Below, piece by piece: positions 1 to 8,329 of a stretch of DNA of 64,000 nucleotides. The notes under the pieces are model-generated. The model did no database searches. It saw nothing but the letters and a program-made list of their open reading frames with translations, and had not been told where the DNA came from. Within the stretch, counting starts at the first letter, position 1. Each line of letters opens with the position of its first letter. This stretch comes from Chitinophagales bacterium (GTDB lineage: Bacteria; Bacteroidota; Bacteroidia; Chitinophagales; Saprospiraceae): NCBI GenBank assembly GCA_022360175.1, contig JAKSDI010000268.1, forward strand, positions 1 to 64,000. Reading direction: 5' to 3'. Both the position numbers and the translations under genes were made by a program.

Positions 1-300
1 GATGAACAAATCATTTTTTTTTTTTTTTTATTTATGCTAGAACGGCTCGTTGAGCAAATTGGCGACCAACAAATAGTCGGTATTTTCCATACCGATTGTG
101 CAGCGCGAGGTAGAGCGATGTTTAATCAAATTGTAAAAGATGAAATCATTGAAGCTATGCAATCACCTTTAATGAAAGAAGGAAGTATTCCATGGCTTGG
201 AATGTATGGTTTTGGTGAATTCACACGCCTCAACGATAAAAATTTATTCCACAATTATACTACTTCTATTTATGCACTAGTGCGAAAAAACAAAGGCTAA
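1..300 (+). CDS. FIST C-terminal domain protein, 3' end only
   Basis: The frame is open from the first base of the window, so this is the C-terminal 99 residues of a gene that begins upstream. The readable part (HTDCAARGRAMFN, then WLGMYGFGEF and FHNYTTS) has the layout of the FIST C-terminal sensory domain, thought to bind small ligands. The gene stops at 300 and a histidine kinase starts 59 bases later on the same strand. FIST proteins commonly partner signalling proteins, so this may be the input module for that kinase (inference). A run of 16 T at 14-29 encodes a Phe/Leu stretch just ahead of the conserved part. The ATG at 34 is internal and not a likely start, because the domain continues upstream of it. 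Confidence 0.7.
   Translation, partial: DEQIIFFFFLFMLERLVEQIGDQQIVGIFHTDCAARGRAMFNQIVKDEIIEAMQSPLMKEGSIPWLGMYGFGEFTRLNDKNLFHNYTTSIYALVRKNKG
14..29. repeat. poly-T tract (16 T) inside the FIST reading frame
   Basis: Sixteen consecutive T residues lie in the coding frame of the FIST-domain gene and encode four Phe and the start of a Leu codon. Tracts of this length are prone to slippage in replication and to sequencing error. In the current length the frame stays open through the tract. Confidence 0.8.
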
Positions 301-359
301 TACCTTCCTCCATAACCAAATGGAGTCCTATAGCAGGAAAATTTTGAAACTACACAACT

Positions 360-1736
360 ATGAGTAAACCTTCGCAAAAACACATGCTCTCCTATGAGCA
401 ATTGGAAGAACTGACTCACCAATTGCAAGATCGTGTTACGCAAGGTATAATGACTCAACAACAACTGATTACAATCCGTGATGAGTTGGACCAGGAGCTC
501 AACCGATACCGTCTCTTACAAGAATTTAGCCAGTTCAGCCTTTCTCTTGACCACCTTCAAACCTTTGCTGATACCACTGTTGAATTTTTTGTTCAAGCCT
601 TTGAACAACCACACTGCCTGTTTGCAATTTTCGATGAAACCCAGCAACATTTTACAACCGCCAGTACTTTTGGGTTTACAGGACAACAAATTCCAGACTT
701 TTTTATAATCAGAGGTAAACATGAGCAGCTAAAAAATATAAAATTGCTAAGTCAATCTTCTGAATTACAATCTTCGATCGACTTTCTAAATCTACAAGAA
801 GCATTAATCGCATTTTTGGTAAATCCTAATCAAATTATTAACGGCATTATCATATGTGGCCAAAAAAATGAGGATCAGCGCTTTTATCCTTCTATCACCA
901 ATAAACTTACTCCTTCTTTTGCCGTAATGGGTATACAAACTGCCTATTTGCTACATAATTTCAATGCAACGGAACGCCTGCGCCAGGAAATTCGGGTGCG
1001 TAAAAGAGTAGAAAAGATGCTTGAGAATAAGGCTGCCGATTTGATGCGTTCTAATGCTGATTTAGAACAATTTGCTTATGTCGTGTCACATGACCTGAAG
1101 GCTCCTTTGCACAATGTAAAAGGATATAGTAAAATTTTAAAGGAAAAGTATAATACTGATTTGCCCGATAAAGCAAAAAGCTACTTGTCTATTATATTGG
1201 ATGAAATAAATCGTTTTGGTGATACCATTGATGCCCTCTTAAAGTATGCTCGCTTTAATAGTTCTAAAGCGCCTCTCCAGCATATTGATTTCCAAGAACT
1301 CGTTGAAAAAATACAGCGCCAAATACAATTGACACTTGACCAACGATCCGTAATTATAAAATGCTCTGACTTACCTACCGTTCATGCGAGTGGCCTTCAA
1401 ATGGAACAATTAGTACTCAATTTGATTACTAATGCGATTAAATTTACCCCTCCTGAGATTGCTCCTGTAATTCACATCAGTGCTACGCTAAAAAATGAAG
1501 CATTTCTCTTTTGTGTAAAGGATAATGGAATAGGCCTTCCCCCTGGTCAGGAAGAAACTATTTTCAATCTGTTCAATCGCCTTCACAAGGATGTTTATGA
1601 AGGCAGTGGTATTGGTTTAAGCATTTGCAAAAAAATTGTACAACAACACGGAGGAAAAATCTGGGCGGTCTCTCCCGGTCAAAATAAAGGCACTTCATTT
1701 TATTTCACGCTTCCTACCCATTCGTCGAAAGAATAA
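360..1736 (+). CDS. GAF-type sensor histidine kinase
   Basis: A 458-residue cytoplasmic histidine kinase with no signal peptide or membrane segment. Residues about 50-200 look like a GAF-type sensor. A coiled linker (about 203-235) leads to the HisKA dimerisation helix with the phospho-acceptor H244 in SHDLKAPL. The ATPase domain follows, with the N box LVLNLITNAIKFTP (351-364), the G1 box DNGIGLP (388-394), an F box IFNLFNRLH and the G2 box GSGIGLSICKKI. No receiver domain is attached, so it should phosphorylate a separate regulator, and none is adjacent. It follows the FIST gene by 59 bases and precedes the AAA+ gene by 66 bases, so co-transcription is possible. The assignment as a kinase is secure; the signal is unknown. 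Confidence 0.9.
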   Translation: MSKPSQKHMLSYEQLEELTHQLQDRVTQGIMTQQQLITIRDELDQELNRYRLLQEFSQFSLSLDHLQTFADTTVEFFVQAFEQPHCLFAIFDETQQHFTTASTFGFTGQQIPDFFIIRGKHEQLKNIKLLSQSSELQSSIDFLNLQEALIAFLVNPNQIINGIIICGQKNEDQRFYPSITNKLTPSFAVMGIQTAYLLHNFNATERLRQEIRVRKRVEKMLENKAADLMRSNADLEQFAYVVSHDLKAPLHNVKGYSKILKEKYNTDLPDKAKSYLSIILDEINRFGDTIDALLKYARFNSSKAPLQHIDFQELVEKIQRQIQLTLDQRSVIIKCSDLPTVHASGLQMEQLVLNLITNAIKFTPPEIAPVIHISATLKNEAFLFCVKDNGIGLPPGQEETIFNLFNRLHKDVYEGSGIGLSICKKIVQQHGGKIWAVSPGQNKGTSFYFTLPTHSSKE

Positions 1737-1802
1737 CGTATTTGAGGGTATAAAGAGGATATCCTTTCCATTAAACTTTATTTTCCCTTAAAACTTTCCC
1801 TA

Positions 1803-3431
1803 ATGACCAAATGTAAAGCACTCCCAAAATGGGATAAAATAGATCATGCCGCTCAATATCTCTTCTGGCAATATGCCAATACAGATGCTTTTACCCTGAG
1901 CCCTGAAGCACATCATATTGACAAGAGCTTTCGTCAGTACTTGCGCAAAGCAAAAGCAGAAGCAACTTTTAAGAAAAGTATCCGCCAGTTAGAAGCATAC
2001 CCTCTACAACAGTACCAACTAGCATCTAAGTGGATTGATGCCTATCTAGTCCGATCAGATCAAAAGAATTTGACAGAATATACTCCTGAAGCTGCTTTAT
2101 TAATCGTACTTGATGGAAAAGCAAAGTTTGACCTGTCAGATGCTTCTGCAAGCACCAGGTTAGATGGAATAAGAAGTATCCATCCTGCTTTAAAAGCAAC
2201 ACTTAACTACCACAAATACATAAAAAAAATACAGGATTACGCTGATAATGAGCTTCCTAAATACCGTGTATTTCAAGCTCAAAAACAGCAATTAAGTCAA
2301 GCATATCGAGATAAATTACAATTGGAGAACCTCCAGCCTAAGGTAATGAGCAGTTTCGTTCGGAATCAACTTATTAGCCAGGTTTATCTCCCCATTATTG
2401 GTGACAATTTAGCCCAGCAAATTGGTACTGCTGGCGAGGACAATGGCAACCGGCAAGGATTATTAATGCTATTATCTCCTCCAGGATATGGTAAAACAAC
2501 CTTAGTGGAATACATTGCTAACCGCCTGGGCCTTCATTTTATAAAGATCAATGGCCCTGCATTAAGCCATCGCACCTATTCGCTGGATCCTGCAGAGGCT
2601 CCTAACCAAACAGCTGCGAGTGAACTTTATAGATTAAATTTATCTCTGGCTATGGGTGATAATATCATGATCTATATTGATGATATTCAACACTGCCATC
2701 CTGAATTTTTACAAAAATTTATATCCTTATGTGATGCACAGAGAAAAATAGAAGGAGTCTGGAATGGTAAAAGTCAAACTTATGATTTTCGCGGACAGCG
2801 CGTAGCAGTTGTCATGGCAGGCAACCCTTATACTGAAAGTGGAGAGCAATTTAAGGTACCTGATATGTTAGCCAACCGAGCAGACATCTATAATTTAGGA
2901 GACATTATTGGCAACTACAAAGCTGCTTTTGAACTAAGCTATATAGAAAATGCCTTGCTTGCCAACAAACACCTTGCAGAGACAATTGGCAACAATAAGA
3001 AGGATGCCCAGCAACTCATTCAACTTGCTGAAGGCTTGTTAACTACTGATCAGTTACAATTATCCAATAATTATGCTCATAATGCATGGGAAGAATGCGT
3101 CCAGATTATTAAACATTTGCTTAGTATTCGAAGCGTAATACTAAAAGTCAACCAACGATATATTCATTCGGCATCGATTGCCAATGAAGATCGAAAAGAA
3201 CCTGCATTTCTATTACAGGGTTCTTACCGAAACATGAATAAACTGGCACAAAAAGTAATACCGATCATGAGTAATGAGGAAGTCCAGACTTTATTGCTTT
3301 CCCATTATAAAGCTGAATCACAAACATTAAGTTCAGAAGCAGAGGTCAACTTCCTTTTTGTAAAAGAAATCATGGGTGGATTAAATAAAGACGAGCAAGT
3401 TCGTTTACAGGAAATACGAGAGCGGTTTTAA
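1803..3431 (+). CDS. AAA+ ATPase, resembling the C-terminal part of large 'DNA repair ATPase' proteins
   Basis: A 542-residue protein. The first 200 residues are helical with no recognised domain. Residues about 205-400 form an AAA+ module: Walker A SPPGYGKT (225-232, K231), Walker B IMIYIDD (288-294) and a sensor-1-like stretch VMAGNPYTESGE. The phrase PDMLANRADIYNLGD further on recalls, from memory, the C-terminal region of a much larger ATPase family often labelled DNA repair ATPase, so this may be a short version of that family. The remaining 150 residues are helical. It follows the histidine kinase on the same strand. ATPase activity is well supported; the process it serves is not known. 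Confidence 0.7.
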   Translation: MTKCKALPKWDKIDHAAQYLFWQYANTDAFTLSPEAHHIDKSFRQYLRKAKAEATFKKSIRQLEAYPLQQYQLASKWIDAYLVRSDQKNLTEYTPEAALLIVLDGKAKFDLSDASASTRLDGIRSIHPALKATLNYHKYIKKIQDYADNELPKYRVFQAQKQQLSQAYRDKLQLENLQPKVMSSFVRNQLISQVYLPIIGDNLAQQIGTAGEDNGNRQGLLMLLSPPGYGKTTLVEYIANRLGLHFIKINGPALSHRTYSLDPAEAPNQTAASELYRLNLSLAMGDNIMIYIDDIQHCHPEFLQKFISLCDAQRKIEGVWNGKSQTYDFRGQRVAVVMAGNPYTESGEQFKVPDMLANRADIYNLGDIIGNYKAAFELSYIENALLANKHLAETIGNNKKDAQQLIQLAEGLLTTDQLQLSNNYAHNAWEECVQIIKHLLSIRSVILKVNQRYIHSASIANEDRKEPAFLLQGSYRNMNKLAQKVIPIMSNEEVQTLLLSHYKAESQTLSSEAEVNFLFVKEIMGGLNKDEQVRLQEIRERF

Positions 3432-3445
3432 ATTACTTCAAGCTC

Positions 3446-4168
3446 TTACGGTACCCCTATCTGAAAAGTGATCCCTATTTGAGGTATCAACATAGTAGTT
3501 GGCGATGTAGCCGCTTCAAATGCCTCAATAGGATCATTGTATGGTCCCATATCTTCTTCCTTCCGCACTAGATAAGTTGCATTTCCTCCTGCCAGATAAG
3601 CACAACGTAGATCAATCGCAATATCAGGCATAGACGTTACCATAATTTGCACACCTGCAGCAGCACCATAACTTAACACGGTCTGGCTTCGATCCACATA
3701 GCTCTCCACAACATCTTCTTCATTATCAAAAAGATAAAGAAGTCTGGTACGGGTAAAAAACGTTTTAAATCCAAACATTCCATCAAAATATGGCTGAAAT
3801 ATAGAAGCGGTGAAGGGCTTGTATCGAATCATTCCATGCCACAGCAAAATGTTATTATTGGTTTTAAGGCGGTAATCTTCTGCTACTCCCTCTACGATCT
3901 CTGTATATTCAAGGCTTTCAGAATCATATCGTAAGCTATTCACTTCAACACCAATAAATATAGGCCGCCCTCTTCTTGTTTGAAAAAGGATATTGCCTCC
4001 TCCTCCAAATGCTGGCTCCGTTAATTCCTGCCGCATGGCTTCTAGTGGAATCCCGATCTGAAACTGCCCCCCTATTTGTAAATAATAGAACGGACGTTCC
4101 TCCTCCTGTGCAGATAGGTGATTGCCCCAAAAAAGTATAATTACAATTAGTATTGTGATTCGTTTCAT
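3446..4168 (-). CDS. Putative outer-membrane beta-barrel protein
   Basis: A 240-residue protein with a signal peptide starting MKRITILIVIILF and a likely cut after SAQ (about residue 20). The mature part alternates hydrophobic and polar residues and is rich in aromatic and Gly residues, with a C-terminus PQIGITFQIGVP that fits a last barrel strand. An in-frame ATG lies nine codons upstream (4195), but the start at 4168 puts the charged end of the signal peptide at the N-terminus. It converges with the AAA+ ATPase gene with only 14 bases between the stops. It has no specific family name that I recognise; an outer-membrane barrel of the PorT/OMP_b-brl sort is an inference from composition. Confidence 0.6.
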   Translation of the reverse strand: MKRITILIVIILFWGNHLSAQEEERPFYYLQIGGQFQIGIPLEAMRQELTEPAFGGGGNILFQTRRGRPIFIGVEVNSLRYDSESLEYTEIVEGVAEDYRLKTNNNILLWHGMIRYKPFTASIFQPYFDGMFGFKTFFTRTRLLYLFDNEEDVVESYVDRSQTVLSYGAAAGVQIMVTSMPDIAIDLRCAYLAGGNATYLVRKEEDMGPYNDPIEAFEAATSPTTMLIPQIGITFQIGVP

Positions 4169-4399
4169 AGCTTTTTTATAAAATATTGTAATCATAAATT
4201 ATATATACATCCATATTATTGCTGTAGATAGCAAGCTAAAAGTGACCTCACCAATAAATTTGCGTCAAATAATCGTTCTAAACACAAAGGTTTGTTAAAT
4301 TTAACTTTTAGGAAACAAGCAATTAGTCATCTATGAATGATTTTGCTTACCTCAAGTATACAAACGTTAATATTCTTAAACCCTCAAAACAACATTTAA

Positions 4400-4735
4400 A
4401 TGAAGTTTGAGATCTTCAAAAGTGATAGTAACGACAAGTTCTATTTCCGACTGAAAGCGAAAAACGGGCAAATTATCCTATCTAGCCAAGGTTATACTGC
4501 CAAGCCTGGTTGTAAAAATGGCATCGAGTCTGTAAAGAAAAATGCTGGAGTTGATGATTGCTATGAGCGCAAAGAAGCTGCTAATGGTAAATTCCATTTT
4601 AACTTGCTTGCAATGAATAAGCAGGTTATTGGTAAAAGCCAAATGTATGCAAGCAAAGCAGGCATGGAAAACGGCATCGAATCTGTAAAAACTAATGCTC
4701 CTGAAGCAACCGTAGAAGATTTGTCTGTTGCATAA
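4400..4735 (+). CDS. YegP/DUF1508 family protein
   Basis: A 111-residue protein made of two copies of the DUF1508 fold. Each copy has FYFRLKAKNGQII or FHFNLLAMNKQVI, followed by a G.ENGIESVK-type ending (KNGIESVKKNA and ENGIESVKTNA). The length matches E. coli YegP. The family is small, cytosolic and of unknown biochemical function. The gene stands alone, with 230 bases of upstream sequence after the divergent barrel gene and a strong terminator 25 bases after its stop, so it is probably a monocistronic unit. Confidence 0.9.
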   Translation: MKFEIFKSDSNDKFYFRLKAKNGQIILSSQGYTAKPGCKNGIESVKKNAGVDDCYERKEAANGKFHFNLLAMNKQVIGKSQMYASKAGMENGIESVKTNAPEATVEDLSVA

Positions 4736-4759
4736 GACAACAGATACTAAGCAAAAGCT

Positions 4760-4806
4760 AAAGGCCCAGTGCAGTCTTATACTGTCTGGGCCTTTGGTGT
4801 TATTTT
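4760..4806 (+). terminator. Intrinsic terminator of the YegP-like gene
   Basis: A perfect 10-bp stem (AAAGGCCCAG at 4760-4769 with CTGGGCCTTT at 4786-4795) with extra pairing inside the loop, followed by a T-rich stretch ending at 4806. It lies 25 bases after the YegP-like stop and ahead of the next gene's ATG at 4838. Confidence 0.85.
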
Positions 4807-4837
4807 TGGCATAAAATCTTCCTTCGGCTTAATAACT

Positions 4838-5623
4838 ATGGAACATACCTTTACTGATCAACTAAAACGTCCTATTAAATGCTCCTTCCCCCCTCGCAGG
4901 ATCGTATCCCTGGTACCATCTCAAACGGAATTATTGTATACACTTGGGCTGGAGGAAGAGGTAGTAGGAATTACCAAATTTTGCATTCATCCTAAAGTTT
5001 GGCTTAAGCAAAAAACAATCATAGGAGGAACTAAGCAATTCCACCATGAGCGCATTCATCAACTACAACCAGATTTGATCATAGCCAACAAAGAGGAGAA
5101 TTCTAAAGAAGATATTGAAAAACTTAGCAGCCAATATCCTGTATGGCTTAGTGATATTTATACTTTAAAGGATGCCCTTCATATGATCAAAAGTGTGGGG
5201 AGCCTAACTGATCGAGAAGAAACTGGCCTAAAACTAGCAGAGGACATAGCAACTGCCTTTACCCAATTGCCCAGCTTTAAGCCTTTACGTGCTGCTTATC
5301 TAATTTGGAGAAAGCCATATATGGCAGTAGCCTCAAACACTTTTATTAATGAGATGCTATTAAATGCTGGTTTTATAAACGTCTTCCAGCGTTTAGAGCG
5401 CTATCCGGAAATCAGGCTCGAAACGCTAGCTGCACAAGCTCCTGATGTTTTGCTATTATCTTCTGAGCCCTACCCTTTCAATTCCAGCCATTTTGAGGAG
5501 TTCCAGGATGCTTGCCCTAATACTATTATAAAAATAGTAGATGGTGAGCTTTTCTCCTGGTATGGCAGCCGACTCCTCAAAACACCTGAATATCTATATC
5601 AGCTAAGAAAATCTCTTCACTAG
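4838..5623 (+). CDS. Helical-backbone metal/cobalamin receptor-like protein without signal peptide
   Basis: A 261-residue protein of the periplasmic-binding (PF01497, BtuF/FepB-like) type: RRIVSLVPSQTELLYTLGL near the N-terminus, GGTKQFHHERI, QPDLIIANKEE, then a long helix and a second lobe with PDVLLLSSEPYPF and a final WYGSRLLKTPEYL. Family members usually sit in the periplasm and deliver vitamin B12, haem or iron-chelates to an ABC importer. This one shows no signal peptide or lipobox from the ATG at 4838. An in-frame ATG at 4769 would add 23 residues but lies within the upstream terminator stem, so it was not chosen. No permease or ATPase gene is nearby. The ligand is not predictable. Confidence 0.8.
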   Translation: MEHTFTDQLKRPIKCSFPPRRIVSLVPSQTELLYTLGLEEEVVGITKFCIHPKVWLKQKTIIGGTKQFHHERIHQLQPDLIIANKEENSKEDIEKLSSQYPVWLSDIYTLKDALHMIKSVGSLTDREETGLKLAEDIATAFTQLPSFKPLRAAYLIWRKPYMAVASNTFINEMLLNAGFINVFQRLERYPEIRLETLAAQAPDVLLLSSEPYPFNSSHFEEFQDACPNTIIKIVDGELFSWYGSRLLKTPEYLYQLRKSLH

Positions 5624-5668
5624 CAATTATTTGTGTTTACATTATAACTATTCTCTTATCTGCTGAAA

Positions 5669-7927
5669 TTAGCGAGCTAATGTAAAGTTTCCTTGCTCAC
5701 TGCCTGCTTCGCCATTGATTAATTCATAACTAAGTGCATAGAAGTATACTTCCGTTACAGCGGGTTTATCATTGTGTTTTCCATCCCAACCTTCTATTGC
5801 TGAAGTCGTTTCAAAAACTTTTTCTCCCCAGCGATTATAAATCACCAATTCAAACGATTCAAATAATAGCTCATTACTATGAGAAACTACGTTAAACACA
5901 TCGTTTACACCATCTCCATTTGGAGTAAATATATTAGGGATGCCAAACACAGGAGTCGGATTGACATTAACAATTACAGAATCCATTCCAATACACCCCT
6001 CTTCCGTCATTCCCGTCACAAAAAGTATGGTGGTGTCTTGTCCTGAAAAGATAGTAATATCACATTCGCTGCAGCTAAGATTTTCACTTGGCGACCATGT
6101 ATATGTAGAAGCGCCCGATGCACTCAATTCAACTTGCTCTCCTGTAAAAATGGTGGTATCACCCATTGCCACAATCGTTGGGTTTTCGTAAATATTTATG
6201 AATATGGTATCTCTAAAACCACAGATACCTCCATCCGTATAATAGGCCTGATACTCCCCTGCTGATAAACCTGATGCCAAAAACAAACCTTCCCCATTTA
6301 TACAATCATCACAGGATGCCGACCATTCCCCTCCTAAATTTCCAGAAGGGCTTTCTAATTGAATATCTTCATCACCTTCACATAAGGTAATTTCAGAGGT
6401 TTCACCAGGAATATCAGGTGCTGCAATAATTTCCTGAATAGAACAATCCTCGAATATTTCGACAAACTGATTCACTGCTACATCTGAATAGGCACAAACT
6501 GCACCAGAAGGCCACTCAATAATTAGAGAGTCAATCTGTCCTGCATCCTGAAAACCGAAGTGTGCCCACATAGGGTTTTGCCCTGGTTTAGAGGTCTGTG
6601 CTGAAATTTGGCGCATCTGCCATACATCATTACCTCCAATATTAGACAAAGCACGAATTGTAGTCCCTATTCCAGCCCAGTTGGACTCTATACCTGTACA
6701 TTTTATTTTTATCCATGATATACATTCAGCACCATTATTATGGAAAAGAAGATCGGGAGCAGTATTGGGTTGTGTCAAGTGTAAATCCAACCAGCCATCA
6801 TTATCATAATCAGCAAACATTACTCCATTGGACAACGATCCGGAAAAAGGCAAAGGAAAGATATTAGAATGCTCAGTATTAATATTTGTTAATCCTCCCT
6901 GTCCGTCGTTTTGGAAAAATGCAGATTCATCAGGACTAGCTCCCATAATGATTAAATCTTCATCACCATCATTGTCATAATCCCCCCAATTGGATGACCA
7001 GCTAGTACCGCTTTCATTAATAGATTGGGATGAAAAAGTACCATCTCCATTATTGAGATACAATCTATCTGGTGCATTTTGATTAGTTGCAAAAAGATCC
7101 ATATAACCATCATTATTTGCATCTACCCAATTAGCTACTCTTGTATTATGTGCGTCCGTCACTACATCACCCGCAGTGATATTCTTCGTAAAGGTACCAT
7201 CTCCATTATTCTCGAAGAGGTCATTTCTTCCCGGCCCTGCTGTATTATCCTGATAATTAAAAACATAAATATCAAGATCACCATCATTGTCATAATCACC
7301 CCAGATACCTCCTGATGTCCATAGCCCATCAGTGGTCAATTCACCTAAATTGACGGAACTAAAAGTGCCATCTCCATTATTACGATATACAATATTGCTC
7401 TGCAGATTCCATCGCGCTAAAAATAAATCCACATAACCATCTGCATCATAATCGCCCCAACTAACAGTGCCTTCATAAGGAGCAGCAGTATTAGGAGTAG
7501 CTCCAGAATTAGTAACTTGTGTAAACCCTGTACCTCCATCGTTCAACCACAATTCATTGATGCCTCCAAAATTCCATGTGGCTGCTATATATACATCTAA
7601 ATCTCCATCATTTTCAATATCGGCCCAACCATGTGTAAAGGTCCCAAGCTGAGCAGTTGAAAGTAAATTGCTCGCTGTAAAATTGCCTTGCCCATCATTT
7701 AGAAAAATAGCAGATTCATTATTGGTGTCAGGCGGGATTCCACTAGAACCAGAAACAAATACGTCCAAATCATAATCATTATCTACGTCTATCCACGAAA
7801 TTCCTCTTAGATAGGAGATATCATCATTAAATGTAAAATCCTGTATTTTTTCAAAAGTGATTTGAGCAATTGAAATTTGAGTAACAATGAAAATAAGAAA
7901 AACGGTAAAGAGCAAGGACTTCTTCAT
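5669..7927 (-). CDS. Secreted VCBS/FG-GAP repeat protein with ASPIC/UnbV domain and type B T9SS sorting domain
   Basis: A 752-residue exported protein. The signal peptide is MKKSLLFTVFLIFIVTQIS, ending IAQ. About seven FG-GAP/VCBS repeats follow (residues 30-390), each with a calcium-loop motif such as DYDNDGDLD or WDNDGDED-like DxDxDG. An ASPIC/UnbV-type domain (about 395-480, GIGTTIRAL to SLIIEWPSG) comes next, then two Ig/PKD-like segments. The C-terminus (about 655-752) has the gliding-motility-associated sorting domain: IPNIFTPNGDGVNDVF and VIYNRWGEKVFET. By family knowledge this directs export through the type IX system and attachment outside the cell. Ligand or substrate is unknown. 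It converges with the receptor-like gene with 45 bases between stops. Confidence 0.9.
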   Translation of the reverse strand: MKKSLLFTVFLIFIVTQISIAQITFEKIQDFTFNDDISYLRGISWIDVDNDYDLDVFVSGSSGIPPDTNNESAIFLNDGQGNFTASNLLSTAQLGTFTHGWADIENDGDLDVYIAATWNFGGINELWLNDGGTGFTQVTNSGATPNTAAPYEGTVSWGDYDADGYVDLFLARWNLQSNIVYRNNGDGTFSSVNLGELTTDGLWTSGGIWGDYDNDGDLDIYVFNYQDNTAGPGRNDLFENNGDGTFTKNITAGDVVTDAHNTRVANWVDANNDGYMDLFATNQNAPDRLYLNNGDGTFSSQSINESGTSWSSNWGDYDNDGDEDLIIMGASPDESAFFQNDGQGGLTNINTEHSNIFPLPFSGSLSNGVMFADYDNDGWLDLHLTQPNTAPDLLFHNNGAECISWIKIKCTGIESNWAGIGTTIRALSNIGGNDVWQMRQISAQTSKPGQNPMWAHFGFQDAGQIDSLIIEWPSGAVCAYSDVAVNQFVEIFEDCSIQEIIAAPDIPGETSEITLCEGDEDIQLESPSGNLGGEWSASCDDCINGEGLFLASGLSAGEYQAYYTDGGICGFRDTIFINIYENPTIVAMGDTTIFTGEQVELSASGASTYTWSPSENLSCSECDITIFSGQDTTILFVTGMTEEGCIGMDSVIVNVNPTPVFGIPNIFTPNGDGVNDVFNVVSHSNELLFESFELVIYNRWGEKVFETTSAIEGWDGKHNDKPAVTEVYFYALSYELINGEAGSEQGNFTLAR

Positions 7928-8020
7928 GCTAATTGGTAATATTGGTTAAGACCTCACAATATATATAAAAACTATAATAATATAAGGCTGTCTATTTTCC
8001 TTGCACTCAGTATTCTTAAC

Positions 8021-8074
8021 AAAAAAAACAGGCTGCAAATGAAGGCAGTTATGATGCCAATCACTTGCAACCTG
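8021..8074 (-). terminator. Intrinsic terminator on the minus strand
   Basis: Read on the minus strand, a 10-bp stem with one mismatch (arms 8065-8074 and 8029-8038) with further pairing inside (GGCA with TGCC) is followed by eight T (plus-strand A run 8021-8028). It lies downstream of the T9SS protein gene that stops at 8330 and of the orphan sorting-domain fragment, so it probably ends that transcript before the next secreted-protein gene. Confidence 0.75.
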
Positions 8075-8157
8075 AGAAGGACTTGCCGTAGTCCAGTCGC
8101 TCCTAACAAACTACCGCACTATGTATGACAGAAGCCTCTTATGATGGCTATTTTCAC

Positions 8158-8329
8158 TTATTTTACATGTATTATCAGTTGTTCATTGTATAACAATTTA
8201 CCATTTTTTATAATTTTAATTAAATAAACTCCATTCGACATATCTGGTAAATTAACAGAAACAAAAGTTGATCCAACCAAACGTGAGTTGAAAACCTTTT
8301 GCCCATATAAGTTATACAAATGATTGAGA
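8158..8329 (-). pseudogene. Orphan C-terminal half of a type A T9SS sorting domain
   Basis: Reading the minus strand from 8329 down to a TAA at 8160-8158 gives about 56 residues with the hallmark of the second half of Por_Sec_tail: LYNLYGQKVFNSRL, then VNLPDMSNGVYLIKII and a final LIIHVK. The frame has no start: going upstream it overlaps the end of the neighbouring gene in another frame and meets a stop at 8373-8371. The neighbour (8330-10165) already carries its own complete sorting domain of different sequence. The likely reading is a remnant of an older secreted-protein gene, or of the ancestral 3' end replaced by recombination. A programmed frameshift joining the two is unlikely, because it would give tandem sorting domains. 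Confidence 0.7.

Noticed and set aside
4169-4399. Promoter for the YegP-like gene
   Set aside because: TAACTTTT and TGATTTTG resemble the -7 element, but neither is exact with a correctly spaced TTTG.
4769-4837. Longer N-terminus for the metal-receptor-like protein from ATG 4769
   Set aside because: The extra 23 codons lie in the stem and T tract of the YegP terminator and do not form a signal peptide.
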